Assembly (NCBI RefSeq): GCF_000003605.2
Contig: NW_003151171.1
Span: 1 to 64,000 of the forward strand
Origin: Saccoglossus kowalevskii
Lineage: Eukaryota > Hemichordata > Enteropneusta > Harrimaniidae
Direction: 5' to 3'
DNA length: 64,000 nucleotides
The notes under the pieces are model-generated. The model saw nothing but the letters and a program-made list of their open reading frames with translations, did not search any database and had not been told where the DNA came from. Made by a program: the position numbers and the translations under genes. Shown here piece after piece: positions 53,151 to 64,000 of this stretch. How positions within the stretch are numbered: position 1 is the stretch's first letter; every line of letters starts with the position of its first letter.

Positions 53151-53904
53151 TTACACAACTGAGCAGGTGTACAATGCATTATGGGAGAGAAATTCATATT
53201 TTACACCACTGAACAGGTGAACAATGCATTATGCGAGAGAAATTCATATTTTACACCACTGAACAGGTGTACAATGCATTATAGGAGAGAAATTCGTATT
53301 TTACACCACTGAGCAGGTGTACAATGCCTTATGGGAGAGAAATCCATATTTTACACAACTGAGCAGGTGTACAATGCATTATGGGAGAGAAATTCATATT
53401 TTACACAACTGAGCAGGTGTACAATGCATTATGGGAGAGAAATTCATATTTTACACCACTGAACAGGTGTACAATGCATTATGGGAGAGAAATTCATATT
53501 TTACACCACTGACCAGGTGTACAATGCATTATGGGAGAGAAATTCATATTTTACACAACTGAGCAGGTGTACAATGCATTAAGGGAGAGAACTACAAATT
53601 TAACACCACTGAGCAGGTGTACAATGCATTATGGGAGAGAAATTCATATTTTACACAACTGAGCAGGTGTACAATGCATTATGGGAGAGAAATTCATATT
53701 TTACACCACTGAACAGGTGTACAATGCATTATGCGAGAGAAATTCATATTTTACACCACTGAACAGGTGTACAATGCATTACGGGAGAGAAATTCATATT
53801 TTACACAACTGAGCATGAGTACAATGCATTATGGAGAGAAATTCATATTATACACAACTGAGCAGGTGTACAACGCATTATGGGAGAGAAATTCATATTT
53901 TACA
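53151..53904 (+). repeat. Segment duplicated at +3,650 bp (73 monomers), left copy
   Basis: The run contains ATGCGAG twice, TTAAGGGAGAGAACTAC with AAATTTAACACC, CATTACGGG, CATGAG with the 49-bp unit, ATTATACAC and ACAACGCATT. The same order is found at 56,801-57,554. Private differences in the left copy include ATAGGAG, ATTCGTATT, TGCCTTATG and AATCCATATT between 53,280 and 53,350. Confidence 0.85.
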
Positions 53905-56800
53905 CCACTGAGCAGATGTACAATGCATTATGGGAGAGAAATGCATATTTTACACAACTGAGCAGGTGTACAATGCATTATGGGAGAGAAATTCATATTT
54001 TATACAACTGAGCAGGTGTACAATGCATTATGGGAGAGAAATTCATATTTTACACCACTGAACAGGTGTACAATGCATTATGGGAGAGAAATTCATATTT
54101 TACACCACTGAGCAGGTGTACAATGCATTATGGGAGAGAAATTCATATTTTACACAAGTGAGCAGGTGTACAATGCATTATGGGAGAGAACTACAAATTT
54201 TACACCACTGATCAGGTGTACAATGCATTATGGGAGAGAAATTCATATTTTACACTACTGAGCAGGTGTACAATGCATTATGGGAGAGAAATTCATTTTT
54301 TACACCCCAGAGCAGGTGTACAATGCATTATGGGAGAGAAATTCATATTTTACACCACTGAGCAGGTGTACAATGCATTATGGGAGAGAAATTCATATTT
54401 TACACCCCAGAGCAGGTGTACAATGCATTATGGGAGAGAAATTCATATTTTACACCACTGAGCAGGTGTACAATGCATTATGGGAGAGAAGTTCATATTT
54501 TACACAACTGAGCAGGTGTACAATGCATTATGGGAGAGAAATTCGTATTTTACACAACTGAGCAGGTGTACAATGCATTATGGGAGAGAAATGCATATTT
54601 TACACCACTGAGCAGGTGTATAATGCATTATGGGAGAGAAATGTATATTTTACACCACTGAACAGGTGTACAATGCATTATGGGAGAGAAATTCATATTT
54701 TACACAACTGAGCAGGTGTACAATGCATTATGGGAGAGAAATTCATATTTTACACGACTGAACAGGTGTACAATGCATTATGGGAGAGAAATTCATATTT
54801 TACACTACTGAACAGGTGTACAATGCATTATGGAAGAGAAATTCATATTTTACACAACTGAGCAGGTGTACAATGCATTATGGGAGAGAAATTCATATTT
54901 TACACTACTGAGCAGGTGTACAATGCATTATGGGAGAGAAATTCATATTTTACACCTACTGAACAGGTGTACAATGCATTATGGGAGAGAAATTCATATT
55001 TTACACCACTGAACAGGTGTACAATGCATTATGGGAGAGAAATTCATATTTTACACTACTGAGCAGGTGTACAATGCATTATGGGAGAGAAATTCATATT
55101 TTACACCACTGAACAGGTGTACAATGCATTATGGGAGAGAAATTCATATTTTACACTACTGAGCAGGTGTACAATGCATTATGGGAGAGAAATTCATATT
55201 TTACACCACTGAGCAGGTGTACAATGCATTATGGGAGAGAAATTCATATTTTACACTACTGAGCAGGTGTACAATGCATTATGGGAGAGAAATTCATATT
55301 TTACACAACTGAGCAGGTGTACAATGCATTATGGGAGAGAAATTCATATTTTACACTACTGAACAGGTGTACAATGCATTATGGGAGAGAAATTCATATT
55401 TTACACCACTGAGCAGGTGTACAATGCATTATGGGAGAGAAATTCATTTTTTACACCCCAGAGCAGGTGTACAATGCATTATGGGAGAGAAATTCATATT
55501 TTACACAACTGAGCAGGTGTACAATGCATTATGGGAGAGAAATTCATATTTTACACCATTGAACAGGTGTACAATGCATTATGGGAGAGAAATGCATATT
55601 TTACACAACTGAGCAGGTGTACAATGCATTATGGGAGAGAAATTCATATTTAACACCACTGAGCATGTGTACAATGCATTATGGGAGAGAAATTCATATT
55701 TTACACTACTGAGCAGGTGTACAATGCATTATGGGAGAGAAATTCATATTTTACACCACTGAGCAGGTGTACAATGCATTATGGGAGAGAAATTCATATA
55801 TTACACTACTGAGCAGGAGTACAATGCATTATGGGAGAGAAATTCATATTTTACACAACTGAGCAGGTGTACAATGCATTATGGGAGAGAAATTCATATT
55901 TTACACAACTGAGCTGGTGTACAATGTATTATGGGAGAGAAATTCATATTTTACACAACTGAGCAGGTGTACAATGCATTATGGGAGAGAAATTCATATT
56001 TTACACAACTGAGCTGGTGTACAATGCATTATGGGAGAGAAATTCATATTTTACACCACTGAGCAGGTGTACAATGCATTATGGGAGAGAAATTCATATT
56101 TTACACAACTGAGCAGGTGTACAATGCATTATGGGAGAGAAGTTCAAATTTTACACCACTGAGCAGGTGTACAATGCATTATGGGAGAGAAATTCATTTT
56201 TTACACCACTGAGCAGGTGTACAATGCATTATGGGAGAGAAATGCATATTTTACACTACTGAGCAGGTGTACAATGCATTATGGGAGAGAAATTCATATA
56301 TTACACCACTGAACAGGTGTACAATGCATTATGGAAGAGAAGTTCATATTTTACACCACTGAGCAGGTGTACAATACTTTATGGGAGAGAAATACAAATT
56401 TAACGCCACTGAACAGGTGTACAATGCATTATGGGAGAGAAATTCATATTTTACACAACTGAGCAGGTGTACAATGCATTATGGGAGAGAAATTCATATT
56501 TTACACAACTGAACAGGTGTACAATGCATTATGGAAGAGAAATTCATATTTTATACAACTGAACAGGTGTACAATGCATTATGGAAGAGAAATTCATATT
56601 TTACACAACTGAACAGGTGTACAATGCATTATGGGAGAGAAATTCATATTTTACACCACTGAGCAGGTGTACAATGCATTATGGGAGAGAAATTCATATT
56701 TTACACAACTGAGCAGGTGTACAATGCATTATGGGAGAGAAATTCATATTTTACACAACTGAGCAGGTGTACAATGCATTATGGGAGAGAAGTTCATATT

Positions 56801-57554
56801 TTACACAACTGAGCAGGTGTACAATGCATTATGGGAGAGAAATTCATATTTTACACCACTGAACAGGTGTACAATGCATTATGCGAGAGAAATTCATATT
56901 TTACACCACTGAACAGGTGTACAATGCATTATGGGAGAGAAATTCATATTTTACACCACTGAGCAGGTGTACAATGCATTATGGGAGAGAAATGCATATT
57001 TTACACAACTGAGCAGGTGTACAATGCATTATGGGAGAGAAATTCATATTTTACACAACTGAGCAGGTGTACAATGCATTATGGGAGAGAAATTCATATT
57101 TTACACCACTGAACAGGTGTACAATGCATTATGGGAGAGAAATTCATATTTTACACCACTGAGCAGGTGTACAATGCATTATGGGAGAGAAATTCATATT
57201 TTACACAACTGAGCAGGTGTACAATGCATTAAGGGAGAGAACTACAAATTTAACACCACTGAGCAGGTGTACAATGCATTATGGGAGAGAAATTCATATT
57301 TTACACAACTGAGCAGGTGTACAATGCATTATGGGAGAGAAATTCATATTTTACACCACTGAACAGGTGTACAATGCATTATGCGAGAGAAATTCATATT
57401 TTACACCACTGAACAGGTGTACAATGCATTACGGGAGAGAAATTCATATTTTACACAACTGAGCATGAGTACAATGCATTATGGAGAGAAATTCATATTA
57501 TACACAACTGAGCAGGTGTACAACGCATTATGGGAGAGAAATTCATATTTTACA
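56801..57554 (+). repeat. Segment duplicated at -3,650 bp, right copy
   Basis: This is the partner of 53,151-53,904 and the less mutated of the two. To its right the monomers differ (57,555 onward, with GAGCTGG and a 49-bp unit at about 57,700). Confidence 0.85.
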
Positions 57555-59328
57555 CAACTGAGCAGGTGTACAATGCATTATGGGAGAGAAATTCATATTT
57601 TACACAACTGAGCTGGTGTACAATGCATTATGGGAGAGAAATTCATATTTTACACAACTGAGCAGGTGTACAATGCATTATGGGAGAGAAATTCATATTT
57701 ACACAACTGAGCAGGTGTACAATGCATTATGGGAGAGAAATTCATTCTTTTCATCCCAGAGCAGGTGTACAATGCATTATGGGAGAGAAATTCATATTTT
57801 ACACAAATGAGCAGGTGTACAATGCATTATGGGAGAGAAATTCATATTTTACACCATTGAACAGGTGTACAATGCATTATGGGAGAGAAATTCATATATT
57901 ACACCACTGAGCATGTGTACAATGCATTATGGGAGAGAAATTCATACTTTACACCACTGAGAAGGTGTACAATGCATTATGGAAGAGAAGTTCATATTTT
58001 ACACAACTGAGCAGGTGTACAATGCATTATGGGAGAGAAATTCATACTTTACACCACTGAGCAGGTGTACAATGCATTATGGAAGAGAAATTCATATTTT
58101 ACACAACTGAGCAGGTGTACAATGCATTATGAGAGAGAAATTCATATTTTACACAACTGAGCAGGTGTACAATGCATTATGGGGGAGAAATTCATATTTT
58201 ACACCACTGAAAAGGTGTACAATGCATTATGGGAGAGAAATTCATATTTTACACAACTGAGCAGATGTACAATGCATTACGGAGAGAAATTCATATTTTA
58301 CACAACTGAGCAGGTGTACAATGCATTATGGGAGAGAAATTCATATTTTACACAACTGAGCAGGTGTACAATGCATTATGGGAGAGAAATTCATATTTTA
58401 CACCACTGAGCAGGTGTACAATGCATTATGGGAGAGAAATGCATATTTTACACTACTGAGCAGGTGTACAATGCATTATGGGAGAGAAATTCATATTTTA
58501 CAAAACTGAGCAGGTGTACAATGCATTATGGGAGAGAAGTTCATATTTTACACCACTGAGCAGGTGTACAATGCATTATGGGAGAGAAATTCATTTTTTA
58601 CACCACTGAGCAGGTGTACAATGCATTATGGGAGAGAAATTCATATTTTACACTACTGAGCAGGTGTACATTGCATTATGGGAGAGAAATTCATATTTTA
58701 CACCACTGAGCAGGTGTACAATGCATTATGGAAGAGAATTTCATATTTTACACCACTGAGCAGGTGTACAATGCTTTATGGGAGAGAAATACAAATTTAA
58801 CGCCATTGAACAGGTGTACAATGCATTATGGGAGAGAAATTCATATTTAACACCACTGAACAGGTGTACAATGCATTATGGGAGAGAAATTCATATTTTA
58901 CACCACTGAGCAGGTGTACAATGCATTATGGGAGAGAAATTCATATTTTACACAACTGAGCAGGTGTACAATGCATTATGGGAGAGAAATTCATACTTTA
59001 CACTACTGAACAGGTGTACAATGCATTATGGGAGAGAAATTCATATTTTACACTACTGAGCAGGTGTACAATGCATTATGGGAGAAAACTACAAATTTAA
59101 CACCACTGAACAGGTGTACAATGCATTATGGGGGAGAAATTCATATTTTACACCACTGAACAGGTGTACAATGCATTATGGGAGAGAAATTCATATTTTA
59201 CACAACTGAGCAGGTGTACAATGCATTATGGAGAGAAATTAATATTTTACACAACTGAGCAGGTGTACAATGCATTATGGGAGAGAAATTCATATTTTAC
59301 ACAACTGAGCAGGTGTACAATGCATTAT

Positions 59329-59666
59329 GGGAGAGAAATTCATATTTTACACCACTGAACAGGTGTACAATGCATTATGCGAGAGAAATTCATATTTTAC
59401 ACCACTGAACAGGTGTACAATGCATTATGGGAGAGAAATTCATATTTTACACAACTGAGCATGAGTACAATGCATTATGGAGAGAAATTCATATTTTACA
59501 CAACTGAGCAGGTGTACAATGTATTATGGGAGAGAAATTCATATTTTACACAACTGAGCAGGTGTACAATGCATTATGGGAGAGAAATTCATATTTTACA
59601 CAACTGAGCTGGTGTACAATGCATTATGGGAGAGAAATTCATATTTTACACCACTGAGCAGGTGTA
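59329..59666 (+). repeat. Cassette with ATGCGAG and the CATGAG/49-bp haplotype (distant copy)
   Basis: This matches 4,585-4,922 in order and content (ATGCGAG, CATGAG, 49-bp unit, TGTATTATG, GAGCTGG). It is followed at 59,666 by an ACATTGC monomer and the GAAGTTC/TTCATTTTTTAC/GAAATGCAT series also found at 5,920-6,350. About 54.7 kb separates the two copies, the longest-range similarity seen in the window. Confidence 0.85.
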
Positions 59667-62600
59667 CATTGCATTATGGGAGAGAAATTCATATTTTACA
59701 CAACTGAGCAGGTGTACAATGCATTATGGGAGAGAAGTTCATATTTTACACCACTGAGCAGGTGTACAATGCATTATGGGAGAGAAATTCATTTTTTACA
59801 CCACTGAGCAGGTGTACAATGCATTATGGGAGAGAAATGCATATTTTACACTACTGAGCAGGTGTACAATGCATTATGGGAGAGAAATTCATATATTACA
59901 CCACTGAGCAGGTGTGCAATGCATTATGGAAGAGAAGTTCATATTTTACACCACTGAGCAGGTGTACAATGCTTTATGGGAGAGAAATACAAATTTAACG
60001 CCACTGAACAGGTGTACAATGCATTATGGGAGAGAAATTCATATTTTACACCACTGAGCAGGTGTACAATGCATTATGGGAGAGAAATTCATTCTTTACA
60101 CCCCAGAGCAGGTGTACAATGCATTATGGAAGAGAAATTCATATTTTATACAACTGAACAGGTGTACAATGCATTATGGAAGAGAAATTCATATTTTACA
60201 CAACTGAACAGGTGTACAATGCATTATGGGAGAGAAATTCATATTTTACACAACTGAGCAGGTGTACAATGCATTATGGGAGAGAAATTCATATTTTACA
60301 CAACTGAACAGGTGTACAATGCATTATGGGAGAGAAATTCATATTTTACACCACTGAACAGGTGTACAATGCTTTATGGGAGAGAAATTCATATTTTACA
60401 CCACTGAACAGGTGTACAATGCATTATGGGAGAGAAATTCATATTTTACACTACTGAACAGGTGTACAATGCATTATGGGAGAGAAATTCATATTTTACA
60501 CCACTGAACAGGTGTACAATGCATTATGGGAGAGAAATTCATATTTTACACAACTGAGCTAGTGTACAATGCATTACGGAGAGAAATTCATATTTTACAC
60601 AACTGAGCAGGTGTACAATGCATTATGGGAGAGAAATTCATATTTTACACCCCAGAGCAGGTGTACAATGCATTATGGGAGAGAAGTGCATATTTTACAT
60701 CACTGAGCAGGTGTACAATGCATTATGGGAGAGAAATTCATTCTTTACACCACTGAGCAGGTGTACAATGCATTATGGGAGAGAAATTCATACTTTACAC
60801 TACTGAGCAGGTGTACAATGCATTATGGGAGAGAAATTCATATTTTACACCACCGAGCAGGTGTACAATGCATTATGGGAGAGAAATTCATATTTTACAC
60901 TACTGAGCAGGTGTACAATGCATTATGGGAGAGAAATTCATATTTTACACAACTGAGCAGGTGTACAATGCATTATGGGAGAGAAATTCATATTTTACAC
61001 CACTGAACAGGTGTACAATGCATTATGGAAGAGAAATTCATATTTTACACAACTGAGCAGGTGTACAATGCATTATGGGAAAAAAAATCATATTTAACAC
61101 CACTGAGCAGGTGTACAATGCATTATGGGAGAGAAATTCATATTTTACACCCCAGAGCAGGTGTACAATGCATTATGGGAGAGAAATTCATATTTTACAC
61201 CACTGAACAGGTGTACAATGCATTATGGGAGAGAAATTCATATTTTACACTACTGAGCAGGTGTACAATGCATTATGGGAGAGAAATTCATATTTTACAC
61301 CACTGAGCAGGTGTAGAATGCATTATGGGAGAGAAATTCATATTTTACACAACTGAGCTGGTGTACAATGCATTATGGGAGAGAAATTCATATTTTACAC
61401 CACTGAACAGGTGTACAATGCATTATGGGAGAGAAATTCATATTTTACACTACTGAGCAGGTGTACAATGCATTATGGGAGAGAAATTCATATTTTACAC
61501 CACTGAGCAGGTGTAGAATGCATTATGGGAGAGAAATTCATACTTTACACTACTGAGCAGGTGTACAATGCATTATGGGAGAGAAATTCATATTTTACAC
61601 TACTGAGCAGGAGTACAATGCATTATGGGAGAGAAATTCATATTTTACACAACTGAGCTGGTGTACAATGCATTATGGGAGAGAAATTCATATTTTACAC
61701 AACTGAGCAGGTGTACAATGCATTATGGGAGAGAAATTCATATTTAACACCACTGAACAGGTGTACAATGCATTATGGGAGAGAAATTCATATTTTACAC
61801 TACTGAGCAGGAGTACAATGCATTATGGGAGAGAAATTCATATTTTACACAACTGAGCTGGTATACAATGCATTATGGGAGAGAAATTCATATTTAACAC
61901 CACTGAACAGGTGTACAATGCATTATGGGAGAGAAATTCATATTTTACTCCACTGAGCAGGTGTACAATGCATTATGGGAGAGAAATTCATATTTTACAC
62001 TGCTGAGCAGGTGTACAATGCATTATGGGAGAGAAATTCATATTTTACACTACTGAGCAGGTGTACAATGCATTATGGGAGAGAAATTCATATTTTACAC
62101 AACTGAGCAGGTGTACAATGCATTATGGGAGAGAAATTCATATTTTACACCACTGAGCAGGTGTACAATGCATTATGGGAGAGAAATTCATACTTTACAC
62201 TACTGAGCAGGTGTACAATGCATTATGGGGGAGAAATTCATTCTTTACACCCCAGAGCAGGTGTACAATGCATTATGGGAGAGAAGTGCATATTTTACAT
62301 CACTGAGCAGGTGTACAATGCATTATGGGAGAGAAATTCATATTTTACACCACTGAGCAGGTGTACAATGAATTATGGGAGAGAAATTCATACTTTACAC
62401 TACTGAGCAGGTGTACAATACATTATGGGAGAGAAATTCATATTTCACACAACTGAGCAGGTGTACAATGCATTATGGGAGAGAAATTCATATTTTACAC
62501 CACTGAGCAGGTGTACAATGCATTATGGGAGAGAAATTCATATATTACACTACTGAGCAGGAGTACAATGCATTATGGGAGAGAAATTCATATTTTACAC

Positions 62601-64000
62601 CACTGAACAGGTGTACAATGCATTATGGGAGAGAAATTCATACTTTACACCACTGAGCAGGTGTACAATGCATTATGTGAGAGAAACTCAAATTTTACAC
62701 AACTGAGCAGGTGTACAATGCATTATGGGAGAGAAATTCATATTTTACACTACTGAACAGGTGTACAATGCATTATGGGAGAGAAATTCATATTTTACAC
62801 CACTGAGCAGGTGTACAATGCATTATGGGAGAGAAATTCATTCTTTACACCCCAGAGCAGGTGTACAATGCATTATGGGAGAGAAGTGCATATTTTACAC
62901 CACTGAGCAAGTGTACAATGCATTATGGGAGAGAATTTCATATTTTACACCCCAGAGCAGGTGTACAATGCATTATGGGAGAGAAATTCATATTTTACAC
63001 CACTGAACAGGTGTACAATGCATTATGGGAGAGAAATTCATTCTTTACACCCCAGAGCAGGTGTACAATTCATTATGGGAGAGAAATTCATATTTTACAC
63101 AACTGAGCAGGTGTACAATGCATTATGGGAGAGAAATTCATATTTTACATCACTGAACAGGTGTACAATGCATTATGGGAGAGAAATTCATTCTTTACAC
63201 CCCAGAGCAGGTGTACAATGCATTATGGGAAAGAAATTCATATTTTACACATCTGAGCAGGTGTACAATGCATTATGGGAGAGAAATTCATATTTTACAC
63301 CACTGAACAGGTGTACAATGCATTATGGGAGAGAAATTCATATTTTACACCACTGAGCAGGTGTACAATGCATTATGGGAGAGAAATTCATATTTTACAC
63401 AACTGAGCAGGTGTACAATGCATTATGGGAGAGAAATTCATACTTTACACTACTGAACAGGTGTACAATGCATTATGGGAGAGAAATTCATATTTTACAC
63501 TACTGAGCAGGTGTACAATGCATTATGGGAGAGAAATTCATATTTTACACTACTGAACAGGTGTACAATGCATTATGGGAGAGAAATTCATACTTTACAC
63601 AACTGAGCAGGTGTACAATGCATTATGGGAGAGAAATTCAAATTTAACACCACTGAGCAGGTGTACAATGCATTATGGGAGAGAAATTCATATTTTACAC
63701 TACTGAACAGGTGTACAATGCATTATGGGAGAGAAATTCATACTTTACACCCCAGAGCAGGTGTACAATGCATTATGGAAGAGAAATTCATATTTTACAC
63801 CACTGAACATGTGTACAATGCATTATGGGAGAGAAATTCATATTTTACATCACTGAGCAGGTGTACAATGCATTATGGGAGAGAAATTCATATTTTACAC
63901 AACTGAACAGGTGTACAATGCATTATGGGGGAGAAATTCATATTTTACACAACTGAACAGGTGTACAATGCATTATGGGAGAGAAATTCATATTTTACAC

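Larger units (their letters stand above)
426..64000 (+). repeat. Satellite DNA array, 50-bp monomer, about 1,271 copies, all head to tail
   Basis: The GTGTAC word recurs at 50-bp spacing from 426 to the last lines of the window. Tracking its phase modulo 50 gives a net loss of 15 bp over about 1,271 units, fully explained by indels I could locate (for example near 490, 1,990, 2,837, 3,190-3,305, 7,480-7,620, 11,070-11,240, 18,790, 37,041 and 47,355). Each consensus monomer contains ATGCAT (NsiI), TGTACA (BsrGI) and the 8-bp palindrome AATGCATT, and has 38% GC and no CpG. Typical monomers differ from the consensus at 0-4 sites. No inverted monomer and no inserted mobile element was seen. The array continues beyond the right end. 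I do not recognise the family, and a CENP-B box is not apparent. The array is probably heterochromatic, with centromeric, pericentromeric or subtelomeric location undecided. Confidence 0.98.

Noticed and set aside
426-64000. More than a hundred forward open reading frames of 60-176 codons with similar products (VYNALWERN, TMHYGREIH, VQCIMGEKF words)
   Set aside because: They are the three rotated translations of the 50-bp monomer, end at the TGA at unit 44-46, and are lengthened only where T44 is A or an indel shifts phase. There is no independent start context, codon bias or domain.
426-64000. CRISPR array
   Set aside because: There are no unique spacers; the whole 50-bp unit is repeated, with only point variation.
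426-64000. Protein repeat gene such as a silk, mucin or zinc-finger tandem
   Set aside because: The 50-bp period breaks the reading frame every unit, and indels are spread without regard to frame.
426-64000. Telomeric repeat or rDNA spacer
   Set aside because: There is no TTAGGG-type motif and no rRNA sequence; the unit is 50 bp and AT-rich.
426-64000. CENP-B box in the monomer
   Set aside because: The consensus has no CpG and no TTCG..A..CGGG pattern, so a canonical box is absent.
426-64000. Minus-strand TAAAATA in each monomer as a TATA box
   Set aside because: It is an AT-rich seven-base word in a repeat, with no supporting initiator or transcript evidence.
426-64000. A regular higher-order repeat like that of primate alpha satellite
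   Set aside because: Duplicated segments occur at many unrelated offsets (200 to 22,850 bp) and no single multiple of 50 dominates by eye.

Overview
The window is almost entirely one satellite DNA array. Positions 1-351 are ordinary-looking AT-rich single-copy sequence. From about 352 (clearly from 391) to the last base, the sequence is an uninterrupted head-to-tail tandem repeat with a 50-bp unit. Following the GTGTAC word from 426 to the end gives about 1,271 monomers. The phase drifts by only 15 bp over 63.5 kb, and I can trace that drift to about 30 scattered small indels. All monomers lie in the same orientation. I see no transposon, microsatellite, gene, RNA gene, CRISPR array or unique spacer inside the array. 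The array runs off the right end, so only its left edge is captured. Its size, its regularity and the lack of genes point to a eukaryotic nuclear genome in constitutive heterochromatin (centromeric, pericentromeric, subtelomeric or a chromosomal knob). I do not recognise the satellite family, and the sequence does not identify the species.

Unit numbering used throughout: position 1 is the first G of GTGTAC. Key words of the consensus are GTGTAC (1-6), the palindrome AATGCATT (7-14), ATGGGAGAGAAATTC (15-29), ATATTTTACAC (30-40) and CACTGAGCAG (41-50). The consensus has 11 G, 8 C, 17 A and 14 T (38% GC) and contains no CpG. Variation is uneven. Positions 1-40 are nearly invariant, while positions 41 (C/A/T), 42 and 44 (A..T or C..A) and 47 (G/A) switch repeatedly between monomers. 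These variable sites fall in the loop and closing pair of an imperfect hairpin (arms 32-41 and 50-9, 9 of 10 pairs) carried by every monomer. The minus strand of positions 4-22 also resembles the Staf/ZNF143 zinc-finger site.

There is no single higher-order repeat period. Recognisable variant monomers recur in the same local order as cassettes of 2-20 monomers at irregular distances, with clear segmental duplications at offsets of 200, 450, 600, 1,050, 1,200, 1,350, 3,650, 5,250, 7,648, 15,600 and 22,850 bp, nearly all whole multiples of 50. This is the expected pattern of unequal exchange and amplification. The left 6 kb and the 52-61 kb region share several rare variants, including a linked CATGAG/49-bp haplotype, whereas CCCCAGAG-type monomers are commoner in between. 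A few short patches (about 3.1-3.3, 7.48-7.74, 11.07-11.28, 13.59-13.95 and 52.1 kb) carry clustered private changes. They are either local decay or assembly error.

The open reading frames in the array (up to 176 codons at 47,684-48,214) are by-products of the repeat. Three 50-bp monomers make 50 codons, each forward frame meets one TGA per 150 bp, and monomers with T44 changed to A lose that stop. I annotate no protein-coding gene.
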